Positions 1 through 12,100 of a stretch of DNA of 64,000 nt are shown piece by piece. This stretch comes from Trachythela sp. YZ-2020 (lineage: Eukaryota > Cnidaria > Anthozoa > Malacalcyonacea > Clavulariidae). The DNA lies in NCBI GenBank assembly GCA_016169945.1, contig JADLSH010000236.1:1-64000 (forward strand), written 5' to 3'. Below the pieces are notes generated by a model, which was not told the origin of the DNA, did not search any database, and saw nothing but the letters and a program-made list of their open reading frames with translations. The stretch's first letter is position 1. Every line of letters starts with the position of its first letter. The translations under genes were made by a program, and so were the position numbers.

Positions 1-3000
1 CTCTTGCTTGGGAAATGTCATACTCAAAAATAAATCCAAGGGTGTATAGGAGGTACATCATTTTGCAATACGTCATGACGGATTTGTCTCTGATCCATAA
101 ACAGGGAACAACGTTAGTTGACAATGAAGAGCTTGTGCAGCTGCCACTCTGCAACGCAATAACAACACTTCACTTCAATTTAAAATTTAAAAACCATTTA
201 AAAGCTGTTTAAAACAGTAACGGTCGCTTCAAATGTGCACCTACATGTGTTTGTATCCGTTAGGCCATGGAAATGGCTTGTTCGCTATCGTGCGTTAGGG
301 AAATCATTAAAGGTGAACAAACTGGGCATGTGCAAGCTTACATTATGGGATCGCTTTCTTTTTAATTTCCACCACAAGGCGATATTTATGTTTCGAACGC
401 TAGTTAAAGTATATTGTCGGCTTAACCACACGTTTTTGTTTATGAAACGCATTATTAGTATAGCCGCTTTGTGCTTCGTGTATTAAACTGACTTGAAATG
501 CTTCAGTATCATAATTATTCCGTTCAATTTGTATTTATTCAATGACAGTTGAGTAGTATATCTGGCTTTGTGTTTTGAACACGAGAAATACAATATACTT
601 TACTTACTGCAGTTTATAGTAGCATATTCGTGATTAGTCAAGCTTCAAATTTGCATATGCGTCATATTTTTTCGCAATAGTTTGTACGACACGAACAGCA
701 TAAGTTTTTTACAAAGTAAACAGGTTATTAAGTGTTGTACTTCAAATTAGTTGGCGCTTGTCTAATGTTTAATTCACGAAAGCGGACAGTTCGACACTTT
801 GTTTGTTTGTAGGATTAATACGCGGTTGAATGTTTTTGCGCCAGGGTTTCTCATGTATCGAAATGTCCTGAGAAAAATGGCAAGAGATAACACTGTAAAT
901 GCACATTTTAAGTTTCTGGATGATTTCAATACAACCGAATATTGATATTGTACTGTACGCGTGTACATGAAACCACGGTTAAAACAAAGTCAAAAGTTTT
1001 CAAGAGACTTAAATCAAAATATATTTTCCATCAGATTTTTGTTAAATTGCTGGATTTTTTACTATTTAACTACATGTGCTCGTTATAGCCCATGAGATGA
1101 GAAACGGTCCGCCATATATTATTCTTAGCGTAGGAGCGGGTATATTTTTCGGGGAAGGGCATGCAAACCGGCGTTTGCCCGAATATGAAAGCAATATGTT
1201 AATAAATGCACTCAAATGTTAATCATTTTGCAATAAATGGCCAAAATTAAAGGTTACTTCGATTTCCTTTCTCGCGGTATCATAGCTATAAGGCTAATCA
1301 TTTGGCACATGATCAAATTTCGTGTTTCTGCTGGAAGGAACAGGTCCTGGTTGCCGCAGTAGACATCGCGGCGCTATGGCTTTACCTTGTCTCCTCCCCA
1401 CTACATTTAATTTATACAGTTGTATTTAATTTATACAGATTATTTTCTATATTTTAATTTCCACTGCTTTTCAAATAACGAAATTTCTTTTAATTACTCA
1501 TAGAACTGTACAACTGTCTCTCCTATCGACCGATGTTTACCTAAGTCTAAGACATAAAAATCAAACGGAAAGATCAATTGAACGATTCTTACTACAAATA
1601 TAGCTTGAAGATGATATTTGTTTTGTTACTAAGATATAACTAGGGATCTTTATCTAAAAGCCTTAAACGGCTTCAAATAGATCCCCAGCCCAATTCTTTT
1701 TAGTTCATCATTATCTTTTTGTAAACAGTAATTTCAATGATTCTGTAATAATGGGCAAAAATGTGTTCACTACGAGGAAAAATGAATTTTGTTGATGATA
1801 AGATTCAAAACAATAAGCCTTTTGCAGGAATTAAAATAACAATAGCAGGATCCAGTCACAGCCGATTCAGTGGGCGGAATTCATGCAAATGGTTTATTTA
1901 TACTGCGCTCTGCCAAATGTTAAATTGCAATTATAATAATTATGCAAAGAGTTTATTGATCAATAATCTTTCTTTGATTATTTCAGTCTTTTGCCTTTGA
2001 TGATATAATCTATGAATATAATTACGTTCCTACATTCCTATAGACCACTTTCGTAATGAGCACCGTTTTAAATATTCTTTTATGTGCATCTAAATGAGCC
2101 TTTCTGGCCTGGTTATCAAGCAAAGATTCTTTTGAATTACAGACTCACAAACGAGGCCAGAAAGGCTCATTAAAATGCACATAAAAGAATATTCAAATTA
2201 GTCACTATTATGAAAGTGGTCTATTCTGTATATCATTGCCTACCATGTCACGTGATTATGCTGAAATGGAACGAAAATTTATATCCATTCAACGATCTAC
2301 GCCACCAAATTCCCAAGAGAGATTTTTTCATATGAATCAAACTAACTTGTTGTCAGTTCTGCAACAATGTTGTGCAGTTTTAAGGAACACAAATATGCAT
2401 GACTTGTATAAGCATGCCTATATATTAATGCCTTGGGATTTTATGTGGCAGCATAATTTAATGTCGCAATGTAATTTTATTTCCTTTGTATACTAGTTTC
2501 ACTTTTTTATACATCATACAAGAAATATAGAAGTTGAAATAATGCAGGTGCATTTTGATATCAACGAGAAACTTTGAAGAAACCGATATTTCTATTTTAA
2601 TATTCATTTTTCGCTGATAAACGAAAAGTTCTGAACGATTATTTTAAACAATTATATTCGCCCTCGGTTATAACGATATTGAATTTAAAGTGTTATGACT
2701 TATGTTCAGTGCATGATTAAGTTTAAAACGTGTGAGTTGTGTGCATTAGTTATGCGATGAATATAGAAAGCAACTGGAAATAATCACTAGATAATCGTTT
2801 CAATGAGAAAGTGATTGTACTTTCCATAAATTAAAGTATTCTGTAAATATACGTCTTACAACTGGGATGTATTGTTAGTATATAAAAGTGAAAGTAATAA
2901 TAAGTAATATTTAATAAAGAAATTTATAAAGAGTTTTTCTGTTGCTAGGTGCAAACTGTTTTGTTTCACATAATGTTTTGTTTCTCCGTTGCTCACCACC

Positions 3001-5897
3001 AGGACGCCAATAAGATTGAAGTTTTGTTAGTGGGCGTATGTAGCACGTCTTCACTAATGTCAGTAAACGGGTGGCTATATAGAATGTTCTTGTCCTGCGT
3101 CATGCATGCAATGCCCAAGCTTATCATTTCTAGCCGTAAGATTTTCATCTTATATGGGAAATAGTTGTCTTAAGCTCGTTTTTGTCCAAAATAATTGTGT
3201 GAAATATTTTACACAAAATCAAAATCCATCCACATAATAGCCATTTGGCCCTAGCAGGTTAAACTGCCTCAGCTTTTACTCACAGCAATATAAAATACAC
3301 TGAAATCTATTTTCAGATAAAAATCTGTGTAATCAAATATCTAAGTGAAATTCTGTATGTAAGAAGCTTAAGGTCGGTAAGTACGTAAAGTATATGCAAT
3401 GAGACATGGGATCTGGGTTTGCGAAAGTTACCGGATAGTTCCGGACATTTTCGATGTTTTAAAGATGGTGTCGCAAAAGAGATAAATTAATTATGAAACC
3501 TTATCCCTCTTCATCGGTTATTGCAAACCCCAAAATATCATATTTTGTGATTGATTTCCTAAAACAAATATGATCAGTGTTTGTGATTCGTTCTTGAGAA
3601 AATGTTTCTCTATAATTAATTTTAAGGTATAATGAACCAATCACAAAACCTATTCATATAGAGGTTCATGACTATAATTTCTGCATACACTATAATTGTC
3701 TTTTCCTTCATTCATTTTTAAGTATCCTTCAAAAAAACTCATGCTTAATTGACCTTAGAAGTCCTTACGTCACGCCACTGTCAGATAATGAATATTTGAC
3801 TTACATGTATCCCACATTGCACTGCGTATACCTAATGTTTATATGGATTTAAAATTGTGTGACGTAAGCATTTCTAGGGTGAATTAGCACTGTAAGAGTT
3901 TAAAAGCATCAACAGTTTGACTCTGTAAACATGCACAAAACCTTCAGTACTCTTTGACTGCATATTTCATTATTTGCCTGCAGTATATATGAGTGACTTG
4001 CCCCGATTGAACTTGGAAATGACTGGAACGATATGTTTTTCTCGCGATATTTAAAGTTGCTTGAACAGTATACTAGCTGCCGCCGACCATCAATAATGAG
4101 TCCACAATACCTCATGAACTATATCGACAGCATTCTTGTCTACCTTTGTCATTTCGTTTTCTCGATGAAGGCAAACCAAGACACGCCAGAGGGTTGTGGG
4201 GAACAGCACGAGATAATGCGCTAGACGATAACGAGGCAGTGCATGCAAGAGGAAGGCGGAAAGCCTCTTTCGTGACCTTAATTTGTGTGATCTTATAATG
4301 AATTTACTGTTTTGGCCGAGCTTTAAAGGAGAACGAGTTCTAAAGTGAGGTGAGAGTTGGGGATTACTACGAATCTAGCATGCAGTCTTCTGAAACTAAT
4401 ATAGGCCCGGGCAAAACATAAAATTCGCTTTTAAATAACACAAATTAGGGCCAGAGATCGCGGTGTCTTGCCACAGAATTGCTTCCGGAGGGGGCTAGAA
4501 AAATTGAGGAAGACTGCTCTTCGAATTTTACCATCCAGCACAATGCCAATAGGTGAGAGGAGGAGAGTATTCCCTTTGTGCTTGTTTAGGAATGTCTTTT
4601 GTAGCTGCAAAGTTCTTTTGGTAATGTTTTGTTGTATTACGCTATTATAGAGCTATTATAGAGCTATTATACAATTATTACAACAATGGTCAGTGGGTGT
4701 ATATATACCTAACTATATAAGTTTCTAGATCGTCATGACGAACAAAATTTAAATTCATATTTCAATTACGTTTTAATTATGCCTGGTATATATGTATTTG
4801 CTACAATTTTAAATACTTTATAGGCTTTTATAAATTACAGTTACAATAATGATGGGTCGTGCACATATTAACTGTGAAATTTTGGGGAAATGTGAATTAG
4901 TACATTATTATAATGTTCAATTATTGGCCATTATATGTTGGCCATTTTATATGTCAACTAAGATCATTCATGTTTCTTATTTGATATATTCTCATAAGAT
5001 AAGAGTCACAGTTACCTACAGTATAGAAATAGAGTCCTTCCATCAAAGATCGTAAATCTATAATTACAGACAGAATTCGAATTAAAAACTAAGTGATACA
5101 TTTTTGTTCTACTCTTCTACAACAGTTATAGACCAAGCATAATATTTTAATGTCATTCTAAGAACTTATCAAAGGAGTTTACAGACGATTAACATTTATA
5201 TTCCAACGTTCTTTAATTTTGGAATGATGTTTTTTGAACTGTTTTATTGTTTTTTTGAACAAAATTCAACTTCAAAAATATTTTACAAAAGTATTGTAAA
5301 TTAAAAATCACATAATAGCTCACCAAAGTTTTGAGTCATGTTTAATATGAGTCATGACTTAAAACAGGAGAAAATTCCAGTTCCATGCTCAAATTGGCAA
5401 CTTTAGACAATGCGCACATCCATCTTGTAATTACTTGCATATGACGAAAATAGTTCACGTCCATTTGATAAGTCCTTGCAACGAAACTCAGAGACGCCGG
5501 AACAATGAAAGGAGAAGAGGTGGGAAGATTCTTCTCAAAGGGAGCTTTCATTGATATATATTCATAGACTATATATAGTGCACCAACTTAGTTGTTTTCA
5601 CTCAGCTACCCTCCTTAGCAAATAGCAAAATCAGCGCTCTTCAAAATAGATGGGTTTACACGCATTTTGAGAACATTTCAGACAAAACTTTAATCATAAA
5701 TTCTTCCATGTGCACTAATAATTATTTCATGCCTTAATATGCTTTGATCTTTTTTCTGTCAATTTATATAGTTCTGCAACAAGGTTCTTCTATACAACAA
5801 AGTTTCTCTGAAATCAAAAAAGGGGAAAGGCTAAAGGGACATGCACCATCCTCCTGTCCCCAGTTCCGGCGTCCTTGACGAGCCTATTTAATAATAT
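1..5897. other. Intergenic region left of the mucin-like gene
   Basis: No reading frame here looks coding: all open frames are short, lack recognisable motifs and are not bounded by convincing splice sites. The only clear structure is the inverted-repeat element at 2041-2223. The stretch just below 5898 should contain the 3' UTR of the minus-strand gene, but no poly(A) signal could be chosen with confidence. Confidence 0.6.
2041..2223. mobile_element. MITE-like foldback element (183 bp)
   Basis: The two ends are long imperfect inverted copies: 2041-2112 (starting tagaccactttcgtaatga) pairs with 2153-2223 (ending gaaagtggtcta). Both arms contain the block attcttttatgtgcat and the block gagcctttctggcct. 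It carries no reading frame. This is the architecture of a miniature inverted-repeat transposable element; the superfamily is not clear. Confidence 0.8.
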
Positions 5898-6126
5898 TTA
5901 AATTATTTCGTCTAGTTTATATACCTCTGGTTCCTCAGGTTCACCTCCTTCATGTATAGTTTCTAAATTACTCATACTGCTAGTTCTCGACATTGAACGA
6001 CTTGACCTGTCATCTCCTCCTCTGTTTACCAAACCAGTTGTTGTATTGTTGTTTATGTTTTCCAAACTTTCCACAAGTCCTTGTCTGGATAGTTCCGAGC
6101 CACGCTCTGCATTGTTTTGTTCAGCA
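5898..6126 (-). CDS. Terminal exon: cytoplasmic tail of the mucin-like protein
   Basis: The acceptor ttctttccag ends at 6127; the exon runs in phase 2 to a TAA stop at 5900-5898 and encodes residues 792-867. The tail is polar, with a Ser/Arg-rich patch (RSSRSMSRTSSMSN), an acidic stretch (EGGEPEEPE), a YxxL-type sorting motif (VYKL) and the C-terminus DEII, which would fit a class III PDZ ligand. These motifs are short, and their function is an inference. The tail fits signalling or cytoskeletal anchoring of an adhesion molecule. Confidence 0.85.
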
Positions 6127-9100
6127 CTGGAAAGAAAGTAGAAGCATTCATTTCAGATATGTTTTCACTCGCTACTCTGGTTGAAGTAATTGAATGTAAT
6201 CCTCAAGACCCAACAACATTTCGATACTTTGGTCTAGTGTATTCGTCAGGGGTGAACTAAAGTCGCAAAGTGGCTCAGTATATACTTGGGCGATGACGTC
6301 ATCGGCCAAAAAGGTTGGAGAAACCCTTGTGGGAGATGGATACTGTTATCGCTATTCAAAGCATGATTATTTATGTTTATATGCAACGCTTTAAGCTAAC
6401 GTCTCTGAACATAACGATTGTTTGTTGTAACGATCCACGAGCGTTCCCACGCAATCGTATATTTTTGTTTCACACATGCACATGATCTGCCAAAGCTGAT
6501 TTCTCCTTGCCTAAAGTTGAAACCGCTTTTTGGTATTCTCATATTTCTCTGTTCGGTTTAAGAGAAAGCTCGAGCTTACAGAAAACTGCATGTAACGCTT
6601 GTCACCTAGTGCGCATGTTTAAAAACTGTTTCGCTCATCGCGCGCGGACAAAGGCCCGTCATGAAAAACGGTCTTAGGAGTTTATCTAAGGCTCAGTATA
6701 ATGTGTACTGTAACGAAGTCTTGTTATTTTCTAGGTTAACAAATGATCAAATACCTTTTTCGTCGTCTCTTGTGTCTAATCCACATGACAAATGCAACAA
6801 CAATGGCAGCCAGGAAAAGAACACACATGATTGGAATCACAATGAGAACGACAGGATCAATATCGTCTACATGAAGTAATGAAACATTTTTTTAAGGTAA
6901 TTCAACTTACGATTACCATACACAACTGGAAGGCTAATTATTAATGTGAAAGTTCAGTACTGGTGAGGTTTAAAAATGCATTGCAAGGATTTTTTGGAAA
7001 ATATATTGGAATTTGGATGGAATGGAGGTTTTATAGCATGCACATATAATTAAAGCTGTATGATTATGTAATGTCATGACTGTTTAAGCCATATTTACCT
7101 TCACTCCTAGCATTAGGTGTGTTACCTACAAGAAAAATGTATATAATATATTTTAGTCTATGGTGTTGACAAAATTATTCTCATATCTTTATATAATGTA
7201 CTGTAAATCCTCTAGTAAGCCCCTTATTGGAGCGGAGGCGTAATAGGGAGGCGGCTTATTGAATTCCCCGAAACGCAGGTTTTTCATGTATTAACATATC
7301 TAATCAGTACACATTTGTTTCTCTGTTGTGAAGCGGGAGGTAAGAAGCGGCGGAAACTTAATGTGGGAAGAGGGGAAGAGCGGAAGAGCGGGGCACTTCA
7401 TAAATCTATTTGTCTAAGAAGGGATAGGGGCCGGAGGGGGCGGGGGGGGGGGTGGGGTTGTAAAGCAGTAATGCTACCAACAACGAATAGCACGAGCTAA
7501 AATGGAGAATAATAGCCATAAGAAAAATTGGAAAAGGAAGTCATATTGTAATAACCATAAATCATAATGACTGAATATCGTGAACATCGATCAACCTATT
7601 TCTACATACTGATACAGCATATATATATATAAGCTTATTCTACAACTGAAGTTTGAAATATCTAGGATTTATACTGACCTACTTTTGGAGTCGTTGGGGT
7701 TGTAGTAACTAAATATAGAAATAAATAATTATATTGGTTAGCATTCAAAGTATTTGTAAACAGCAATGGAGAAACAATTAACACATTTTGTATCGCCTTA
7801 TCACTTTGTACACAATGCAAGATAAATTAGATTTACTGGTTTTTGTCTTTTTTATGATCACACTTTATCGTCATACTACAGGAAGCAGGTTGATTAAGTT
7901 TTGATTAAAATAGTAAACGCAGTTTAGCCTAATCGTGAAGCGTACGCTATTCTACTCACCTGTTATTGACATGCTCTGAGTGTATGTTACTGACGGTCTT
8001 CCAGCAACTACATGAAAAAAGTGACGAGATACATAAGAATGGAACAAAATTCCCATGCTTCGAACGATGGCACTTGTAAGAGTCGCAGAGAGTTCATAAT
8101 AACTTGCCCGAAACGTTAGAAGTCTATAATTCTTGAGTTTTAAAGGTAAAGATAAGATAGAATATCCAGCAATAGCTTTGTTTCTATGAAAGATATTTTA
8201 GATTTTTGTCAAAATTTCATTTTAATTCATAAAACAAAAGTTTGTTGATAAAAATTAAATGACCTCATTATTAGTAATTCAGGAAGAATCATAAACATTA
8301 TAATCATGCTTTAAATTAGACAGGATAAATTTTACATTTAATTCTAACACTATATAACGTTATTTGGACTCTCTTTCGACTAATATTCGGACTAAATCGG
8401 ACTTAAAGTCGATCCCACCTCATTTAAAGCATTAAAATATCACTGTACTAATTGAATGGAAAATTCCACATTTTTTATTTACCTTTAACATGTGAAGACG
8501 AAGACGTTGCATGATATGAACTTGGTTGAACGGGAATAATCGTTTTCGAAATCAAACCATCAGCTGTTGACGTGAAGCCAGGTGAACGTTCTAGGATGTT
8601 TGTAGACTGTTGGTACCTTGAGCTTGTTGAAAATTCCCTTGTAGTAGCCGGTGTAGTAAGTACGGAATGGGAGGAATGTGCTTGAGAAGATGGTGTTTGA
8701 GGATTTCTAAGAAACAGGCTGCTTGTCGTGCTTTCTGCGAAGTGCTGGGTGGTCTTTGTCAACTGAGACGAGGTAGGGAGTTTCGGTGTTTCTGTACTTA
8801 ACTTTCCGTATGATGACGTAGGGAGTTTCGGGGTTTGTGAACTTATCTTTCCGTATGATGACGTAGGGGTTTTCGGGGTTTCTTTACTTATCTTTCCGTA
8901 CGAAGACGTTGTTACGAAAGAAGTTGTGATAATACTTGTTATTTCCGCCATTGAACTGCTTTTCATCGCATCAACACTCATTGTTTCACTCATATCATAA
9001 GCAGTCGTGTCATAAGAAGAGATTGCCTTGTCCAAAGAAGGGGTTGGCGTGGTATTAACCATGCTTTTTGTGAGATCGTTGCTAGTCGATACATACGCAA

Positions 9101-12100
9101 ATTTGGGCACAGTGGTAGATGTTGGTAATATCTTAGTGGTTGTCATTTGTTGAGAGCTTGATGTATCCATCATATGTGGAGTGCTTGATATTTTCGTCAT
9201 TTTTGACGATGTCTCCATCATTTTTGATGATGTCTCTTGTGAAAGACCAGGAGAAGACATGCTGGTGAACATCTCGGCAATATTGCTGCTTGTTGTGGAT
9301 GGTTTGGAGGTAATTGTTGGGATCATTTCCGTCCTGGTTGGTAAAACAAATTCTGTGGTAGTTGGTTGAAACATTGAACTGTGTTGTTGAGTTGTGGATA
9401 CTTGGTTAATTACGGATTGTGATATCATGTCTGTTTGTAAAGTGGAAGAACGTTTGCTTTGTTGAGATGTCGTCATGGAATCAGGTGTATGGTACATGGA
9501 GGTGATAGATTGCGTTTTGGTTAGTATAAGTGTTGACTTCTGCATTTCTGGTACCGAACTCGATTCCACATTGGTGAATGAGAATATTGTGGTTTGTATT
9601 CCCATGATCGGAGAATTCATACTTGTCATATTTGGCATTGAACCACTTTGAAGGACAATTGTTGGACTACTCTCTAACATAGCAGTAAAGGCTTTGCTGG
9701 ATGTGTAGCTCATTTCTTGCTGAGATGAGATTTCATTGAGAATGCTCGATGTTTTCGTCTCTGTTTGGGTGATAAAACTCGGTTGTATAGCCATTGTTGT
9801 TGTTTTCTTTAGTATAACTGGTACAGTGCTATTTATCGGCAACATGGTTGAAACTACAGTACTGAATGCAGTAGAAGAAACGCGCAAGAGTCCTACAAGG
9901 AAAGAACAGCATATCATTTAGTTTTCTTAGTCTACATTAGTCAGCAGCTTTGTGTACATGTCAGTAAGATATTGTAAGTTCCTGATGATACCCCAAATGT
10001 CGTCGTCCATTCAGTACAGTATTCTACAATAAGCTTCCATTGGTAAATTTGTGTTAGAACATTCATCAAAATCCCACAGCAGGTCATTATTGTGCGTTCC
10101 TGATCCTGAGACAAGCTGATTCACGCCGTCGATTAATTCGAAACATCCGGATTAGGCTGGCCTGCTAGCAGGACACAGTGATTTTTATGCATTTGAAAGC
10201 ACATGCATGTCTAACTCAAGCGAGTTCCCCGGTTAAAGGGTATACTTGAAACATGCGCTAAGTCTCATCCTCAAAAATGTCGGGCTATAGCCACTGATCT
10301 AATATAGCTTACGGATTTTATCTGCGTCGTGGGCAAGAAATGTCCCACAATGCGTACAGCCCTCCTAGCAAAACAAGAAGCAGTAAAGTTTATTTGCTGT
10401 AAATGTAGTGTGCGGATATATGTGCAAAAGGGGCAAGAAACGCAATGATTTGACTAATGATATATTACAAGTACTTTTCTTTGAAAAATGTTGTGTAATA
10501 TTATGTACATTTGTATTTATGTAGTTATTAAATCATCGTAAGAACAATAGTAACAAAGTAAAACTGAAGTCCATTATCTATAGGCGGGGTGGAAATACAT
10601 AAAGCAAACCATATTTCATTTTATCTCAAACTATAATTGTTATAACTCCTGTTGAGTTAATTCTTGCTAGTCTTGAATTATGTACAAATGAAGTATCCAG
10701 TGTTTTGAACAAACGCACTTCGTAAGGATTGTTGTACACCACTGTTTGAGAGTATATGTAGCCAGCAAGCTAGGAGTACATGCAGGTGGCACGTGATATG
10801 ACGCAAATATAGAAATAAAAAGGGCGGTTTCTCTGCAGGAGGAGATTTCCTGCGGTGTTTCTAGGTTATACTATTATGTGATGGGCGTAGAGCTATATTC
10901 AAATATTTACTAAGCGTATAGCTTTAGGTAGAATTGTTGTACATAATTTTTTTCGAGCTTTAGTGAATGCAGTAACATGCAGGAGTTAAGCATATCCCGT
11001 CATATTAATTTGAACTAGATCTAAAATAGCCTGGGATCAGAATAGATATATTGTGTGTTTGTTGTTTTGACCTTACATGACGCCTTAGTCAATGCAAATT
11101 AGGAAGGCAAGAACAGCAAGTGCCTTAACAACGAAAACAGTAAAATGCCAGTAAAATGGTTGAACAATTAGCCTTTCTCACACCATGCAACCAGGCCTTG
11201 TCCGCCTTTTTGGGTGGCAAACCACGCAGTAACAGAGGATGGCAACAAGCGAAGGAGTAATTTAATGAAGTAAATACATTAGTACTTATAAACAATAGTA
11301 TTGTGTTTTTGCTTCACTAAAATTCACTCCTTCGCTTGTTACTGTCCACTGTCCCCGTGCGGTTTGCCACCCAAACATGGCGGACAAGGCCTGGTCACGT
11401 TGCGTGAGAGAGCTAAATTAGCAAACATCTCATTCACAAAACCAGTTGCGATAAATATAACCCAATAGTTTTCAACAACTAGTTACAGTAATTACACTGA
11501 CACTCTTTTTAACGATTGTTTTTTATTTGGTTAAAGTAGGAACTAAGACATTATTCTTACCTGCAATCGAGGAAGATAGAATACGTTTCCATCTTTTCGC
11601 TGCCTCTATAAACAATTATACGCAGAAAATATAAATAGGAAGACTACATCTAGCTAGGTTCCATACAATATCTAAGTCAAAATTCTGTATATGACGACCA
11701 TGCAAGCCGCTGGCTGGTTATGCCAAGCCAATGATACGCCGGTAAAGGGTGGTAAGATTTTAGTTCTATACAAGGTAGAAAGAATAGTAAATTGGGGCGA
11801 ATGGGTGTAAAAAATAGGTCTGATGGTTTGTTTTTCGGTTAAAAGCACAAACCGAGTCCAGTCGAGTTAACTCCAAAAATAGATGTTAAACCTGGATTCA
11901 AATTGTCGAAATTGACGTAATTTTGTGTTTTACCAAAACGTGTTGTACATAAAGTGTTTTAAAATTTAGATTGCTACTTTATAGTATAGCACAGTCAGCA
12001 TTTTACAGGTGCAATGCGGCTAAATTTCCTAATTTGGAGAAATTTAAATTTTCCAAAGAATTACTAATTGGCAACAGAAATATTATTCTATTTGAGGAAA

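Noticed and set aside
9181..9921. Plus-strand frames opposite the mucin-like exon
   Set aside because: Antisense by-products of a long Ser/Thr-rich coding exon; the minus-strand reading has splice borders and frame continuity with seven other exons.
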